A stretch of DNA of 64,000 nucleotides from Hippopus hippopus (GCA_946811185.2 OX328098.1:44269650-44333649), one strand, 5' to 3'. Counted from the first letter of the stretch, positions 31,230 to 42,446 are shown. Notes: generated by a model from the letters alone, not told the origin. A program made the numbers and translations.

Positions 31230-31910
31230 ATGAATTAATAGTGGGGGAGGAGAGTTTGAAATAAGTGAAGTTTAAAGAAATCTTGTTTTAATTGAAGATA
31301 TTTACCCCAAAACAAGAAGGAAAGTCGGTAACTGGAATTCTGCCTAAAACAAAATAGGGTTCCAGTTTGGCTAGGCAGCTCCACAATCTGCTTAGACCAA
31401 ATTGGAATATTTTCTCATTTAATATGGTGCAACTACATATAAACCATCTATTTTAACTTAAACGCCAACATAAAAGTTTTAATCAGAATTCTGAGTAAGA
31501 TAAAACGGAGCAATCTCAGTTGTAAACACATGTGGATTAATATGATTAAAAAAATTTGGAAAAGAATCTATTTTGGTCTACACAAAATTATAATTTTAAT
31601 TTGGTCTGGGCAGATTCCGGATCTGCCTGGGCAGATTCCAGATCTGCCTAGATTCCGATCTGGCCTACGACATATACATGTGTCAAAAAAAATGTGAACT
31701 ACTGATTATGGAAATGTTTGTGATTTCAAAACACTTATTATTTGTTGGTAGATTTGTGGTAAAACACGCAAACATAAATGTGCAGATTTTTCAAATTCGC
31801 AAAATCACAGAAATTTCCACATCACGATAATTTCCACTTATACAGTATCAGTAATGACCCATATATTGTGAATTAGTCACATATTCATGCGACTGCTCAT
31901 TTAATCATAA
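31230..31910. other. AT-rich stretch with a short tandem GGCAGATTCC repeat
   Basis: About 2.5 units of a 20-bp repeat (GGCAGATTCCGGATCTGCCT) at 31609-31667, itself palindromic. Otherwise nothing recognised. It may contain decayed downstream parts of the gypsy element. Confidence 0.35.
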
Positions 31911-32458
31911 ATGTTAGTACACATGACACATGTCAATTTCTTTAAAGTTTTGTTCCCAACCTAATCTTATGAACACATCTTCCACTGTTGGTAATGGATA
32001 ATCTGCTGTATCAAATACTCGTACAGGGTTAAACATGACTGTGAAATCTCCTTAAATTCTAAGTGTATTGTCAGGTTTTAATACTCAGGCCTCTGCCAAC
32101 TCTCAGAATTAGAGGAGAAGCTACTTCTCCCCAGCCTGAGAATTAGGAGAAGTTTTTCAAAATAGGGAGAAGTGGTCAGACTTTGAGAAGTTTAGAAGGC
32201 ATTAAAAACAGGATGTGAGCTGAGTTAAATTATTCAAGGAATTAGTAATATTTTAACAATTTAACAGTTTAATAAATTAGATAGAAAACCATGTCAATAC
32301 ATGAAATTATATAATACTTTCTACCTTTTTAATCAATATCCTTATTCCTATAAACAACTATTTAAATCTTTGCAACACAGCAAAGTTTTAGACTAGTCCA
32401 AAGTGAAAGCATTTGCAGATGACAAATAAAATGGGGCACAAATGACAGTATCTGTCTT

Positions 32459-32814
32459 TAACTCTTTACCAAACCACAAAATTTTAGACTGGTCCAAACT
32501 GAAAGCACTTGCAGATGACAAATTAAATATAACTCAAAAATTGAAATTTGTTTCTAGCAAGAAAGAAAACATTGTGGGAAAAGGAGAAAATGCTGGTTAC
32601 CAACATTTTCTCCTTTTCCGGTAATGTTTTCAAAAGACTTTTATCTCAGGGTCGTAAAAACCAGGGATTGTTTGGTGAAGGGTAAAGATTTTGAAAACAC
32701 TATGGGAAAAGAACAATATGCTGGTTACCAACAATTCTTTCTTTTCCCACAATTTTTTCAAAAGCCTTCCTCTTCAGGGTCTTTAAAACTCAGGACTGTG
32801 TGGTAAAGAGTTAA
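32459..32814 (+). mobile_element. Two MITE family B copies in tandem (second partial)
   Basis: The first (32459-32684) has CTCTTTACCAAACCACAAAA, the palindrome GGAGAAAATGCTGGTTACC and GGGATTGTTTGGTGAAGGG. The second (32684-32814) lacks the left arm and ends GTGGTAAAGAGTTAA. Confidence 0.7.
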
Positions 32815-33109
32815 ACATGTTTATTGTTTCCCCAGCTCTATTCATACACTTTTTGGATGAAAAACATTATGGAAAGAGAACACATTACTTGGTTGAATAA
32901 TGGTTTCTCTTGGCACATTTTTGTTATCTTTTTTCTTAAATCTTCCAAGCACTATTATTTCCAACATTCTGGACAGAATTTTTTGCTGAAAATCATCCTG
33001 TTTACCAGGTAAGATCATTTCTTACTATCAAATTGAAAGCATTTGCAGCAGACAAATATAGATAATGCCTTAAAGGATGTAAATAATGCTAAAAAGTAAT
33101 GAAAATAAT

Positions 33110-33360
33110 ATTTTGTCAATAGGAGGAAAGCTTACTACCAGCGTTTTCTCCTATTGCCACAATGTTTTCAACTTTCTCATGGTAAGAAAAACCCAGTTTC
33201 AGCGAAATTAAAGTAATAAGACTTGTATCCTGAAGTTTGGCTTTACTTGTGGCAAAAGTCATCAAAGGGTTAGAACATAAGTTGAGACAGGAAAATGCTT
33301 GCAACCCCCATTTTCTCCTTTTGCAACAATGTCTCAACTCTCTCATGCTATGTAAACCTC
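33110..33360 (-). mobile_element. Diverged MITE family B fragments
   Basis: Two decayed centres, CCAGCGTTTTCTCCTATTGCC and CCCATTTTCTCCTTTTGC, each followed by right-arm-like CAACTTTCTCATG / CAACTCTCTCATG. They look like a duplicated half-element. Confidence 0.45.
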
Positions 33361-33376
33361 AGTGTCTGGAAATTTA

Positions 33377-33598
33377 ACACTTTACCTCACAATCCCGACT
33401 TTTAACGACCCTAAGAATAAAAGCCTTTTAAAACATTGTAGGAAAAGGACTAAATGCTGGTTACCAGCATTTTCTCCTTTTCCCACAATGTTTTCTACTG
33501 TTCCAAGCACAAATTTCAATGTTTGAGTCACATCTATTTTGTCATCTGCAAATGCTTTCAATTTGACTAAGTCTAAAATTTTGTCATTTGGTAAAGAG
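33377..33598 (-). mobile_element. MITE family B copy, TTAA-flanked
   Basis: TTAA at 33373-33376 and 33599-33602. The central palindrome GGAAAAGGACTAAATGCTGG / CCAGCATTTTCTCC is nearly perfect, and it ends TTGTCATTTGGTAAAGAG. Confidence 0.8.
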
Positions 33599-33648
33599 TT
33601 AAGACTTGCCATGACACAACTTACAAGAATACTTTTCCTAAATCTTAA

Positions 33649-33870
33649 CCCTTTACCAAACAATCCCTGGTTTTTATGACCCTGAGACAGAAGCCTTTTG
33701 AAAACATTGTGGGAAAAGGACAAAATGCTGGTTACCAGCATTTTCTCCTTTTCCCATAATTTTTTTCTACCCTGCTGGAAACAAATTTCAATTTTTGAAT
33801 TACGTTTATTTTGTCGTCTGCAAGTGCTTTCAATTTGGACCAGTCTAAAATTTTGTCGTCTGGTAAACAG
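33649..33870 (-). mobile_element. MITE family B copy, TTAA-flanked
   Basis: TTAA at 33645-33648 and 33871-33874. CCTTTACCAAACAATCCC at the left, TTGTCGTCTGGTAAACAG at the right. It lies 46 bp from the preceding copy in the same orientation, inside the gypsy relic. Confidence 0.8.
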
Positions 33871-35599
33871 TTAATATACATGTACTAATCAAACCTTCTA
33901 GTCCAGTTTTTTACAGAGCCTGCAACCTTTCACAGGGCTGGTTGATACAATGATATTACTGTCTCTATCAACTTTGACAACTTTTAGTTTACTACTTAGT
34001 TTACGCAAAGAGCCCTTCAACCACTCAGCTAGAGATAACGAAGATAAGCTTGTATGGGACAATTTTGGAGTTGCCCATTCAAAGTCTGGACTTTTTCCAC
34101 TATCAACTAGTCTTTCTAATTCTGTTTTAGTTTTGTTCTCTAGTGCAACCCATACAGATCTTGTTTTCCAAAATTTTGACGGTGATCTAAGTGTGAAAAT
34201 TGGCCATTCTCCCTCATTTTAATTTTCAGACTCCGAAAGTTTGATGTTCATTCAGTAAGTGAATTTTGAACATTCTTTTATTTCTCTTGTCCGGTCTGGC
34301 CATATGTTGTGATTTTCTGTTGGTCTTTTTATAGCCTTTTTGGAGACATCTTGCTTATATGACCTGACCTTTACAGCTATGACACTTGGCATTCTTGTAA
34401 AAACAATTCTGACTGTCATGATAAGCTTTACCACCCCTAAACCACTGTGTGAACACTTTATCATAGACCCTTAGTTTTTTATGCTTCAATCTCCACCAAT
34501 TCCATACTTACAGCCACATCAACTGCCTTTTTCAAAGTCAATTCTTCTCACAATAACGTTCTCTGAATAACAATGTTCTGTAACCCTCGGACGAAAAAAT
34601 CGCTCAACACATCTAAAAATGTCCCAAATTCATATGATTCACTTAGCAACATTGATTCTACTAACTACTGGGTTGCAGTTTCATTTTCACATAGCATCTT
34701 ACAATGAAACATAAATCGTTCTGGCACGATGAAAGTTTCGGTTTGCAGGTTATTTTAAATAATTGGTCGAAAGTCTTACCAATAACTTTTTGAGGTGCAA
34801 CAAAATTACAGAGCAGGCTGGAAGTCTTAGATCCACATGGAGATATAAAAGAATCAGCTGTCATCATCATCGATGCTATTCGCTACAGAAAACCACTCTA
34901 GACCTTAGATTAGCGTATTCCTCGTTCTCCACCCAGCTATCAATGTACGGTCGAAATTGCTGTATTTTATCCAGCGTCTCATATTTCAGGATATATTTAC
35001 TGTATACGGAGGGGATAAAATATCTTTGTCGCCACTGTTTTAGGGTCCGAACAACAGCAATAATCAGCATTCGATTTTTAACTTTATTGATTACAATCGT
35101 TATCTACTTTCGGTTTCTATCCCAGAACGCGAACGCAACTACAAATAATCAAAGTACATTAAATACTTCGACCTAAAGAGGATCAAAGACCTAAAATACT
35201 AAAATTGATAGCAAAAATTCATGGCTGATTTCCATAAAATCGTGTATCTAAGAGTTTCGCATGCAGTTTTAGATGTTAGAAAAGTTGTTTGAGCTGTAAT
35301 GACATTAGTTTTGGGTGTTTTGGGGTGTTTCTTTTACTGATTCACGTGAGGCGTACTTTATAAACTAGGTCAGGTCAAAGCTGCGTAACGAGACAATTTT
35401 TCAAATTTAGAACGAGTTCTACGACATTAACTCTGAAATTCCTTGTTTGTGTAAATGACATATACTGATTTTTAATCCGCATATTATTTGTACATATCAA
35501 ATGACACAGACGCGTCTGTTCATTGATCTATGAGGACCTATTTTTCTTGAAACTTGGGTGTAATGCGTCATCTTGGAGAAAAAGTCTGTCGGTTGGCAT

Positions 35600-35890
35600 A
35601 AGAAGGTGATGATGACGTCATCACCTTCTACAAACATTGTGTGCACTCTAGAGGCCTTATTTCAGTCGGATACTCCTAAAAATTGGTCAGAATGTTTTCA
35701 GTCAATTTTCATGCACATGCACTAATATCAATCATTGTGACACACACCATTGTTAAATTCAGAAGAAAAAATAAATCCCATTATGCTCTCTGAATACATG
35801 TTTTGTATCATTACCAACCGGATCTATTCAACTGTATGAATCCTGGATCACTTTTCTCAGGTGAGCACTTTAGGGCCAATTGCTCTCTTG
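35600..35890 (+). repeat. Right-end segment of the internal-repeat element
   Basis: CATTGTGTGCACTCTAGAGG and AATTGGTCAGAATG match the unit at 26.8-27.9 kb. The stretch ends TCTCAGGTGAGCACTTTAGG, complementary in type to the left end near 26730. It is either a second element or the separated end of the first. Confidence 0.45.
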
Positions 35891-36152
35891 TCTTCTTTTC
35901 CTACGATGATTTCAATAGCCGTGTTCTTTAAGTAAATAAAATCAATGGGTTAAGCGCGAATGGGTTGCGGTTATTCCCCGCCTGATAAAAATCTAGTCCA
36001 TTGAGGACAACTAGTAGATAAGCATTATTTATTGCACAATGATTACAATCCCCCTGTCCTTCAGTTAGATGTTTGTTTTTCTGCGTCAGACGACGTTTAA
36101 CATTTTACTTCAAATAAAGATGTGAGCCATACTCTGTGAAAAGGGAGTTTAA

Positions 36153-36758
36153 CTCTTTACCAGACGACAAAATTTTAGACTTGTCCAAATTGAAAGCATT
36201 TACAGACGACAAAATAAACGTGACTCAAAAATTGAAACTTGACTTTAGAACAGTAGAAAACGTTGTGGGAAAAGGAGAAAATGCTGGTTACCAGCATTTT
36301 CTCCTTTTCCCACAATGTTTTCAGAAGGCTTCTTCCTCTGGGTCGTAAATACCAGGGATTGTTTTTTTTTTAAACTTTATTAGCCACGTATATTGGATAG
36401 GGGAGGTCGTGGCCATCCTCCCTCTATCCTTACAATAATCGTTATTTTCATCAGTCATCTTGTTTCATCTTATCTTGCTAACTAAAAGTCTAAAACAGTC
36501 TATTTTCTCTATTTGAAGTTGTTGTTTTTTTTCTAATGCGAATAAAAGTGTACTATATCGAAATTTGTGACTGCGAAAGTGCAGATCAAAATTCGAGTGT
36601 ACTGATGTGTAGACTAATTTTGGATTTCACTGTTCGCTATGATGACAATTTGCAGGATAAAAGTTAATCAAATACGTGAACTATTCAGAGATCCAGATAA
36701 GGTTATGTGGTTCAATCTTATGTGCAGTCCTAGGCTGTGAGGGATTGTTGGTAAAGGG
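36153..36758 (+). mobile_element. MITE family B copy, middle level of the nest
   Basis: CTCTTTACCAGACGAC to GTTGGTAAAGGG, with TTAA duplicated on both sides (36149-36152, 36759-36762). The palindrome GGAGAAAATGCTGGTTACC / AGCATTTTCTCC is perfect. It is interrupted near its right end by a retroposed sequence. Confidence 0.85.
36364..36739 (-). mobile_element. Retroposed insert with oligo-A tail, innermost level
   Basis: Bounded by the exact 10-bp duplication AGGGATTGTT at 36354-36363 and 36740-36749. It begins with a T run on plus, so the inserted strand is minus with an A tail, as left by LINE-type machinery. The body contains decayed family D-like sequence but no open frame. It is a SINE or a short processed copy of unknown source. 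Confidence 0.7.
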
Positions 36759-37289
36759 TTAATGCGTCTGTAAAACGTATCGACCAAGGTCAGCCTACGG
36801 ATTCCGCGCAGGGTGATCTTGTTCAAAACTGTTTGCTACTTCTCAATTTTCTGCCTGTTAAAGGACCTGTTTACCTCATGATTGTTTGACAAATTGGATT
36901 TTATGAATCCATTATTGTGTAATGACTTTGGCGGTATAATGCACCACGGAGATGAAATGAATGCCTTATCGCCAGAGCATGGCTCATTCAGATCAAGCTC
37001 AGCTATTTATCGGTTTTCCTTTACCTGGACCATATTTCTGCATTGCATTTTTTTCTTTTTATTTTTTTCATCTTTTCTCAGTTATTCTTTTTTTAAAGAC
37101 GTGAGTTTACGCAGTAAGTATAAGGCAAAATAAAGTTGCAACATTCATGGACCATAAAGAGACTCGCTTTGAAGGTAGGTCAAGGTGGATAGTAGATAAG
37201 GTGCTTTGATTGACCCTTTACCCGCTTTACCGAAACTATTCAGTTGAAAGGTTGGAATAATTTGTTACTAGAATATACATGTATATTTA

Positions 37290-37600
37290 AACATTGTGGC
37301 ATAAGGAGAAATCGCTCGTTACGGACAATGAATGTTTGGGATATACTTTTCCCCCAAGTTGTCTACTGCCAGATGAATTAAGTCATTTACCTGAGACTTA
37401 TCTACAAACCTTGGTCGTACTAAATCAATCAACCAGGCATTCTCAGTCAAAATTACCATACAGATACGCAATTCTAAGGCTGTCTTTGTCGGAATTTGTG
37501 GCAAAGAAGGGGACAGTGTAGATCAAAGATCACATGTGCAGCCTGATCTTGATCTACACTGTCCACATTAGCAGCTAAATCAGCATTCAGCGCTTAACTC
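37290..37600. other. Unique ORF-bearing stretch and a C-type hairpin
   Basis: Both strands are open for 60-75 codons at 37294-37521 without recognisable domains or splice signals. At 37508-37568 a hairpin GGACAGTGTAGATCAAAGAT / GATCTTGATCTACACTGTCC of family C type is present. Confidence 0.3.
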
Positions 37601-37618
37601 TTTCACTGCAAACTTAAC

Positions 37619-37825
37619 CCTTAACCTGTTAAATAAGTTAGATAAAATTGTCAAGTCGGTAGTTAAAACCCGAATAATGCTATTTCAGACTAATATTTTT
37701 TTGAAAAGTATATCCTTATCGGACAGTGTTGATGCAAGATCAGACTGCACGTTTTGTGCAGTCTGATCTTGATCTACGCCGTCCGCAAAAGCTATCAAAG
37801 GCGACACTGGCAGAGAAAGAGTTAA
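37619..37825 (-). mobile_element. MITE family C/D copy, TTAA-flanked
   Basis: Begins after TTAA near 37615 and ends before TTAA at about 37822. Hairpin GATCAGACTGCACGTTTTGT / GTGCAGTCTGATC. Confidence 0.65.
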
Positions 37826-38039
37826 AGCCTTGGGTAAACCAACTTTTTACTTCGTTTCTTGGAACGACAATCCCATATAATGATCACAATCCTACATTGT
37901 AAACATTGGTGACCCTCGATGTTTGATACTTTGTTTAAACCCAGGAACGGCACAACATTTACATTTGCCTTTGCTGAAAGTGTAGACCAAGATGAGACTA
38001 CACTGTTTATCAAACAACAAAACTTAAGATTCTTTCTTA

Positions 38040-38232
38040 CTGAAAGCATTTGCAGACGGAAGATAAAATACGGCTATTTATGACCAGATTTATCATCTTT
38101 AAAGGGTCAGAGAAACAAAGAGGTAAAAGGAAAAAAATGCTGATTACCAGCACTTTCTCCATTTCCCACCATGTTTTCAAAAACCTTCTCCGTTGACGTC
38201 GTTAAAACTCTGGATCGTTTGGTCAGGGGTTA
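38040..38232 (+). mobile_element. MITE family B copy (partial)
   Basis: GCATTTGCAGACGGAAG at the left, AAAAAATGCTGATTACCAGC at the centre and GATCGTTTGGTCAGGGGTTAA at the right. Confidence 0.6.
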
Positions 38233-38252
38233 AACATTCCAAGCGCACGTAT

Positions 38253-38764
38253 TGGAGCCATGCTCTGTGAAAAGGGGGTTTAAGGCATCTGCAAAAAGTA
38301 TCAACCCAGGTCAACCTGCACAGTCTAAGCAGGCTGACCAGGGTAGAAACTTTTTGTTATTGGTCAATTTTCTGAATGTCAAAGGGCTAGCGGACCTGAT
38401 TCAGGCGACTGTAAGACAAGGAATTTATAATACGGCTTCCAACACGCGAAAAGTGGCATTTGGACATTTGCGTAAAGTGCCGTCTCGGATCAGCCTGCGC
38501 AGTCCGCGCAGGCTAATCCGAGACGGCACTTTACGACTGCATTAGATTTTGTGCTATAGTAGACTTGCACAAAACAGAAAATTACATAAAAACGGAAAGT
38601 GTCCTTTCGGATTAGCCTGTGCGGACTGCGCAGGCTGATCCGAGACGACGCTTTATGCAAATGTCCGAATGCCCCTTTTCGCGTGTTGCAGGCCATATGT
38701 AATTACTTGCTTGGTATAATGCTACACGGAGATGCGTTAAACCCTTCTGAAAGAGCATCGCTTA
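38253..38764 (+). mobile_element. MITE family A copy split by family E
   Basis: TGGAGCCATGCTCTGTG to GAAAGAGCATCGCTTA. The A sequence stops at GGAATTTATA near 38430 and resumes at ATGTAATTACTTGCTTGG near 38697, exactly as in intact copies. Confidence 0.75.
38431..38696 (+). mobile_element. MITE family E copy nested in family A
   Basis: ACGGCTTCCAACACGCG and GCGTGTTGCAGGCCAT are the ends. Two hairpins, CGTCTCGGATCAGCCTGCGC and TTTCGGATTAGCCTGTGCGG with their inverses, flank a middle identical in type to the 12217 copy. Confidence 0.8.
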
Positions 38765-38932
38765 TTTATAAAGAGAATCTCCGAGCATTGCCAAAAAAAT
38801 TATGTTGTTGATGCACCGCACCTTCCAGGAAGCAAGCGTAACTGTTCAGATCTTCTGACAAAGTTTCGGTAGGGTTCCTCCAGGGCTGAACTGTCGACGT
38901 ATTGGATTTTTGACCAGGAAATCATGAGACCG

Positions 38933-39119
38933 GGGCCCGAATTCACCAACCCTTCTTATTACTGTTCTTGTCCTCATTCTTCAGATTTTTTCTAAATTTG
39001 AAAGTAACACAACTTCTGATTGGCTGAAACATTTGGTTCAGCCAATCAGAAGTTGTGTTACTTTCAAATCTAAAAAAATCTTGGGGAATAAGATTAAGAA
39101 TGGTTGGTGAATACGGGCC
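38933..39119. mobile_element. MITE family F copy 4 (best preserved)
   Basis: GGGGCCCGAATTCACCAACC and GGTTGGTGAATACGGGCCC ends. The centre pairs TTCTGATTGGCTGAAAC with GTTCAGCCAATCAGAA, so both CCAAT boxes survive. Confidence 0.8.
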
Positions 39120-39829
39120 CGGTTCTTTTTTGTTTGCTAGTCACGTGCGAGTGGCCGTCGGCAAGGCACGAACGAGTCTCAGCCGAGCACTGCTGAAATC
39201 AAGGAAAGATATAAATAAATAAACTGTCGCTGTGATAAGACTTGAATACTGTTGAAAATGGTGTTTCTAATCGAAGAATCAAAGAAACATGACGAAGTTT
39301 CACGTTCATAACGCATGCTTCTTTCACTACAATTGTCGTAAGATATTAAGTGTGACATATGATTTATCTTTGTATCATGATGTTCTTTTTTACCTAACAA
39401 TTGCACATTTATACATTCGCTAAACCACTTGACCTTTATGATAACTCGGCATACTTCCCTCCAACTGCGTAGATGAGCGTATGAAAACTTACTTAAAGGC
39501 CCAATGGCGGTCAAAAATAACCAATATGGGTGTTAAAATGCATTTAAATTTGAATCATACCATTTAAAATTATGGACATAGATGTGAAAATGACCATAAT
39601 TATGTTATTATATGTTCGGTTCTAGACTTGTTAGTAGCTAGCAGAAGAATGAATTTCAAAACTAGGTAAAATGTTGCCAAGTCGCTCTACCTTCAGTTTA
39701 TTTTTTACTTGGTGCATTTCAACACCCATGTTGTTTACCTTGGGCCGCTCCTGGGCTTTTAATATTTAAAGCGCTAAATAGACAAAAAGGACATTCTCGA
39801 AAAAAAACAGACAGTGCCATTACAATTTC

Positions 39830-39945
39830 AAGGACGTTTTGGCCAGAGTATTTCACAAAATAGCGGACAATTTAGATCAAGATCAGCCTGTACTGAACGT
39901 TCAGTCTCATCTTGGATCTGTACTCTCTTCATAGGCAGTATAATC
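39830..39945. mobile_element. C/D-type hairpin element fragment
   Basis: GCGGACAATTTAGATCAAGATC...GATCTGTACTCTC with partly conserved arms. It lies just before a 124-codon plus ORF (39912-40286) that has no recognisable domain and is not annotated as a gene. Confidence 0.35.
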
Positions 39946-40721
39946 CTGATGTACTCTTTTTAACTCTCCAAGGGTTAGCTAATCATGCTTGCATGCACGT
40001 TTTCGTACAACATCCTCATAGCATGGCCATAATACCAGACCGAAATGAAGGGCTAGAGAATCAGCCTCTCGCTCATTGTTTGTTTGTTTCTTGTTTAATT
40101 AAAGAAACATCCTTAAAGCTCGAGAGAAAAAACACTGTCAAAACTTGGAAGTGTGTAGAATGGCTCAGCTGTGTAAAAATAGATAAATTAGGAATTGGTG
40201 TAAGGGATAGACAAACTCAAGGAAATTGTCCTCATTTAAAACCGGAATCGACAAGAGCGATTGCTTTGAAGGCCTCCAAAACATGAAATGCTTTTTATAT
40301 CCGCCGTAATCTTTGCAACCTTGCAACCGTAAGGGGCAACATTTGGCATGAAGATACGGGGATGATTATAGCGTCATAAAAAAAGGATGAAACTGGTTAA
40401 AAACTGGCTGAAAACTGGCTGAAAACGAGTATAGATGTATCTTTATGGCCGTTTTTAGTATTATTTCAATCGTGTGCATGTATATCTTGGTGGCCAGTGA
40501 CCCTACCCATGCTTTTGTTGTTGTTGACGATTATATAACTCACTCTTTTGGCAGTCAAAAGTTTATTGCCAACCTGTTGCCCTTGACATTAAAAAAAAAA
40601 CCGGACTTTTTGAAGCCTCCTGGATGCGCGAATAAAATGTCAACTGACAAATATATATCATGACATTTTAGTTTACTTCGTTAAAATGCTTGATCCTTTA
40701 CCACACAAATTCCAAGTTTTA

Positions 40722-40925
40722 AGCTTTAGACTGCCTAGCGCGACTCAAGGACCTTTTGCGGACAGTGTAGATCAAGATCAGACTGCATACAACGTGCAGT
40801 CTGATCTTGGATCTACACTGTCCTATCAGGAGATATCTTCCCGTAAAACAAACTTCTGAAATAGCAAAATCTTGGTTTTTACTATCGGCTTAAAAGTTTC
40901 ATTTCACATATTTAGCAGGATAACC
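40722..40925 (+). mobile_element. MITE family C copy
   Basis: GCTTTAGACTGCCTAGCGCG at the left and TTTAGCAGGATAAC at the right, with hairpin GATCAGACTGCATACAACGT / GTGCAGTCTGATC. Confidence 0.7.
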
Positions 40926-41317
40926 GATCCTCGGGGTGGGAGGGTTCTATGAATTATTAGAGGGGAAAATCCATTTCTTATCCTTAGTGGTAACTTTTTT
41001 CCGTTCGTTGCCCTTTAACCCATTATTCTATGCTTACACGAAATATAAGACGAGTCTAGAATCATGTTTGGTATTGGGTTAAGTGTTTTGCTGCTCAACA
41101 ACATATATATTTTTATTTATCAATATCATCTTTTAGCCAAAAGTTGCATAAATGATAACATCTTAAGTCATTTATTAAACAGACTTGAAAGGTCAGACGG
41201 GTTCAACGTCACGTTTCAGTGAAAAACGTGTCTCACTTGGCAAAAGATGAGGTACACTTAGTGAACCAGTCCAAAATCTCGAACAAAAAAGCAAAGACTT
41301 TTTCACTGCCAATGGAG

Positions 41318-41385
41318 CACAGGCGTTCGTTTTATGACGAACTTCGCCACCTGTGGCGAAGTTCGTCATAAATCGAACGCCTGTG
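41318..41385. mobile_element. 68-bp foldback element (family H) with 8-bp target duplication
   Basis: CACAGGCGTTCG...CGAACGCCTGTG, arms pairing over about 33 bp with one mismatch around a tiny loop. CAATGGAG repeats exactly at 41310-41317 and 41386-41393. An 8-bp duplication is typical of hAT elements. The minus ORF across it is not a gene. Confidence 0.75.
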
Positions 41386-41782
41386 CAATGGAGACTTAAA
41401 TAGCATTTGCGGACGGCGTAGGTCAAAATCAGACTGCACAGCACATACAGTCTGATCTTGGATCAACACCATCTGCTACCTGATGCTAATCAATGACTAA
41501 AATTTATCTTTAACTGTTGTAGTTTTATATTCAGACCCAGTATTAATTTGAATTTCTTAAGTTGGTAACGAAAGGATTGACGATAGATGGTGATGCCGAA
41601 AATTTATCTAGAATAAGAAATCCGATAGCCTTCTATATTGTCTAGATATAGGTCATTTATACAGTTATGTTTGTGGTTCAATAAAAACCATATAAAAAGC
41701 AGCAAATCAGATCCATATTTCCTTTTGAACAGCCCCATTCCTCAGGGTCGTAAAATACGGGGTTGTTTAGTTAAAAAGTTAA

Positions 41783-41986
41783 CTTTTATCCTGGTAAATA
41801 AGTAAAATGAATTTTTTGAGCCGATAGTAAAAAATTCAAATTTTGCTATTTCAAAGGTATTTTTGCGAGACAACATGTCCTAATCGGACAGTGTAGATCG
41901 AAGATCAGACTGCACGTTTTGTGCAGTCTGATCTTGATCTACACTGTCCGCAAAAGGTCACCGAGTCGTGCTTAGCAGCCTAAGGG
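41783..41986 (-). mobile_element. MITE family C copy, TTAA-flanked, between family B pieces
   Basis: TTAA at 41779-41782 and 41987-41990. It starts CTTTTATCCTGGTAAATAAG and ends GTGCTTAGCAGCCTAAGGG. B-like GGGTCGTAAAATACGGGGTTG lies to the left and TTTTACCAAACGACAAAATT to the right. Confidence 0.75.
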
Positions 41987-41999
41987 TTAAGATAACTTT

Positions 42000-42115
42000 T
42001 TACCAAACGACAAAATTTTAGATTTGTCAAAATTCAAAGCATTTGTAGACTGCAACATAAATGTGATTCAAATATTGAAATTGTTTTTGGAAAAGGAGAA
42101 AATGCTGCCTCCCAG
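42000..42115 (+). mobile_element. MITE family B left arm
   Basis: CTTTTTACCAAACGACAAAA, AAGCATTTGTAGACTGCAAC and GGAAAAGGAGAAAATGCTG, broken at the centre of the palindrome. Confidence 0.55.
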
Positions 42116-42199
42116 CTAAAATCACACCATGATAATTTCGCATGTATTCAGGACAGAAATATAAACAAGAGTTTTAGTTCTTGCTGACTGTCTCCATTA

Positions 42200-42425
42200 T
42201 AGCCATGTTCTGGCGAAAGGGGGTTTAATACATCTCCGATATGCAGGATACAAAGCAGGTTATCACATATATGTACGTCCATAAAATCCTGTTTATCTTA
42301 AAACCGAGTGAATCATGGTATTTTCACAACAACTGGCAAAAAGTTTCGAACCATGTCAGCCTGCGCGGACAATGATTCTTTTTTTTTGAAAATGCATTAG
42401 CCATCCTTTTCACAGAGCATGAGTC
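42200..42425 (-). mobile_element. MITE family A copy (internally deleted)
   Basis: TAGCCATGTTCTGG to GCATGAGTCA. One arm of the central hairpin (CAGCCTGCGCGGAC) remains, the other is deleted. Confidence 0.65.
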
Positions 42426-42446
42426 AATTTTAAAGGACATTTTCAA

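Larger units (their letters stand above)
31917..35094 (-). pseudogene. Ty3/gypsy retrotransposon relic (gag and reverse transcriptase), split by MITEs
   Basis: Minus-strand fragments appear in the order expected for gag-pol. A gag-like part at 35070-34661 includes SCGSKTSSLLCNFVAPQKV. A zinc-knuckle-like stretch at 34455-34330 has AKCHSCKGQ. The start of reverse transcriptase at 34209-34040 has TELERLVDSGKSPDFEWATP, and the next conserved RT block at 32063-31917 has GDF and ADYPLPTVEDVFIRL. All are broken by stops and frameshifts, and about 2 kb of family B MITEs and other sequence lie between the two RT blocks. The polyprotein would have supplied capsid and reverse transcription for a long-terminal-repeat element. 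LTRs and integrase were not found. Assignment rests on family motifs known to me. Confidence 0.65.
36123..36986 (+). mobile_element. MITE family A copy, outermost of a three-level nest
   Basis: TGAGCCATACTCTGTGAAAAGGG is cut at its TTAA (36149-36152) by a family B element, resumes after 36762 as TGCGTCTGTAAAACGTATCG, and ends GCATGGCTCA at 36986. Confidence 0.8.

Noticed and set aside
34763..35176. 137-codon plus ORF
   Set aside because: Antisense to the gag-like part of the gypsy relic, which has recognisable motifs on the minus strand.
39912..40286. 124-codon plus ORF
   Set aside because: No domain, unusual composition, no splice or promoter context; begins inside a hairpin-element fragment.
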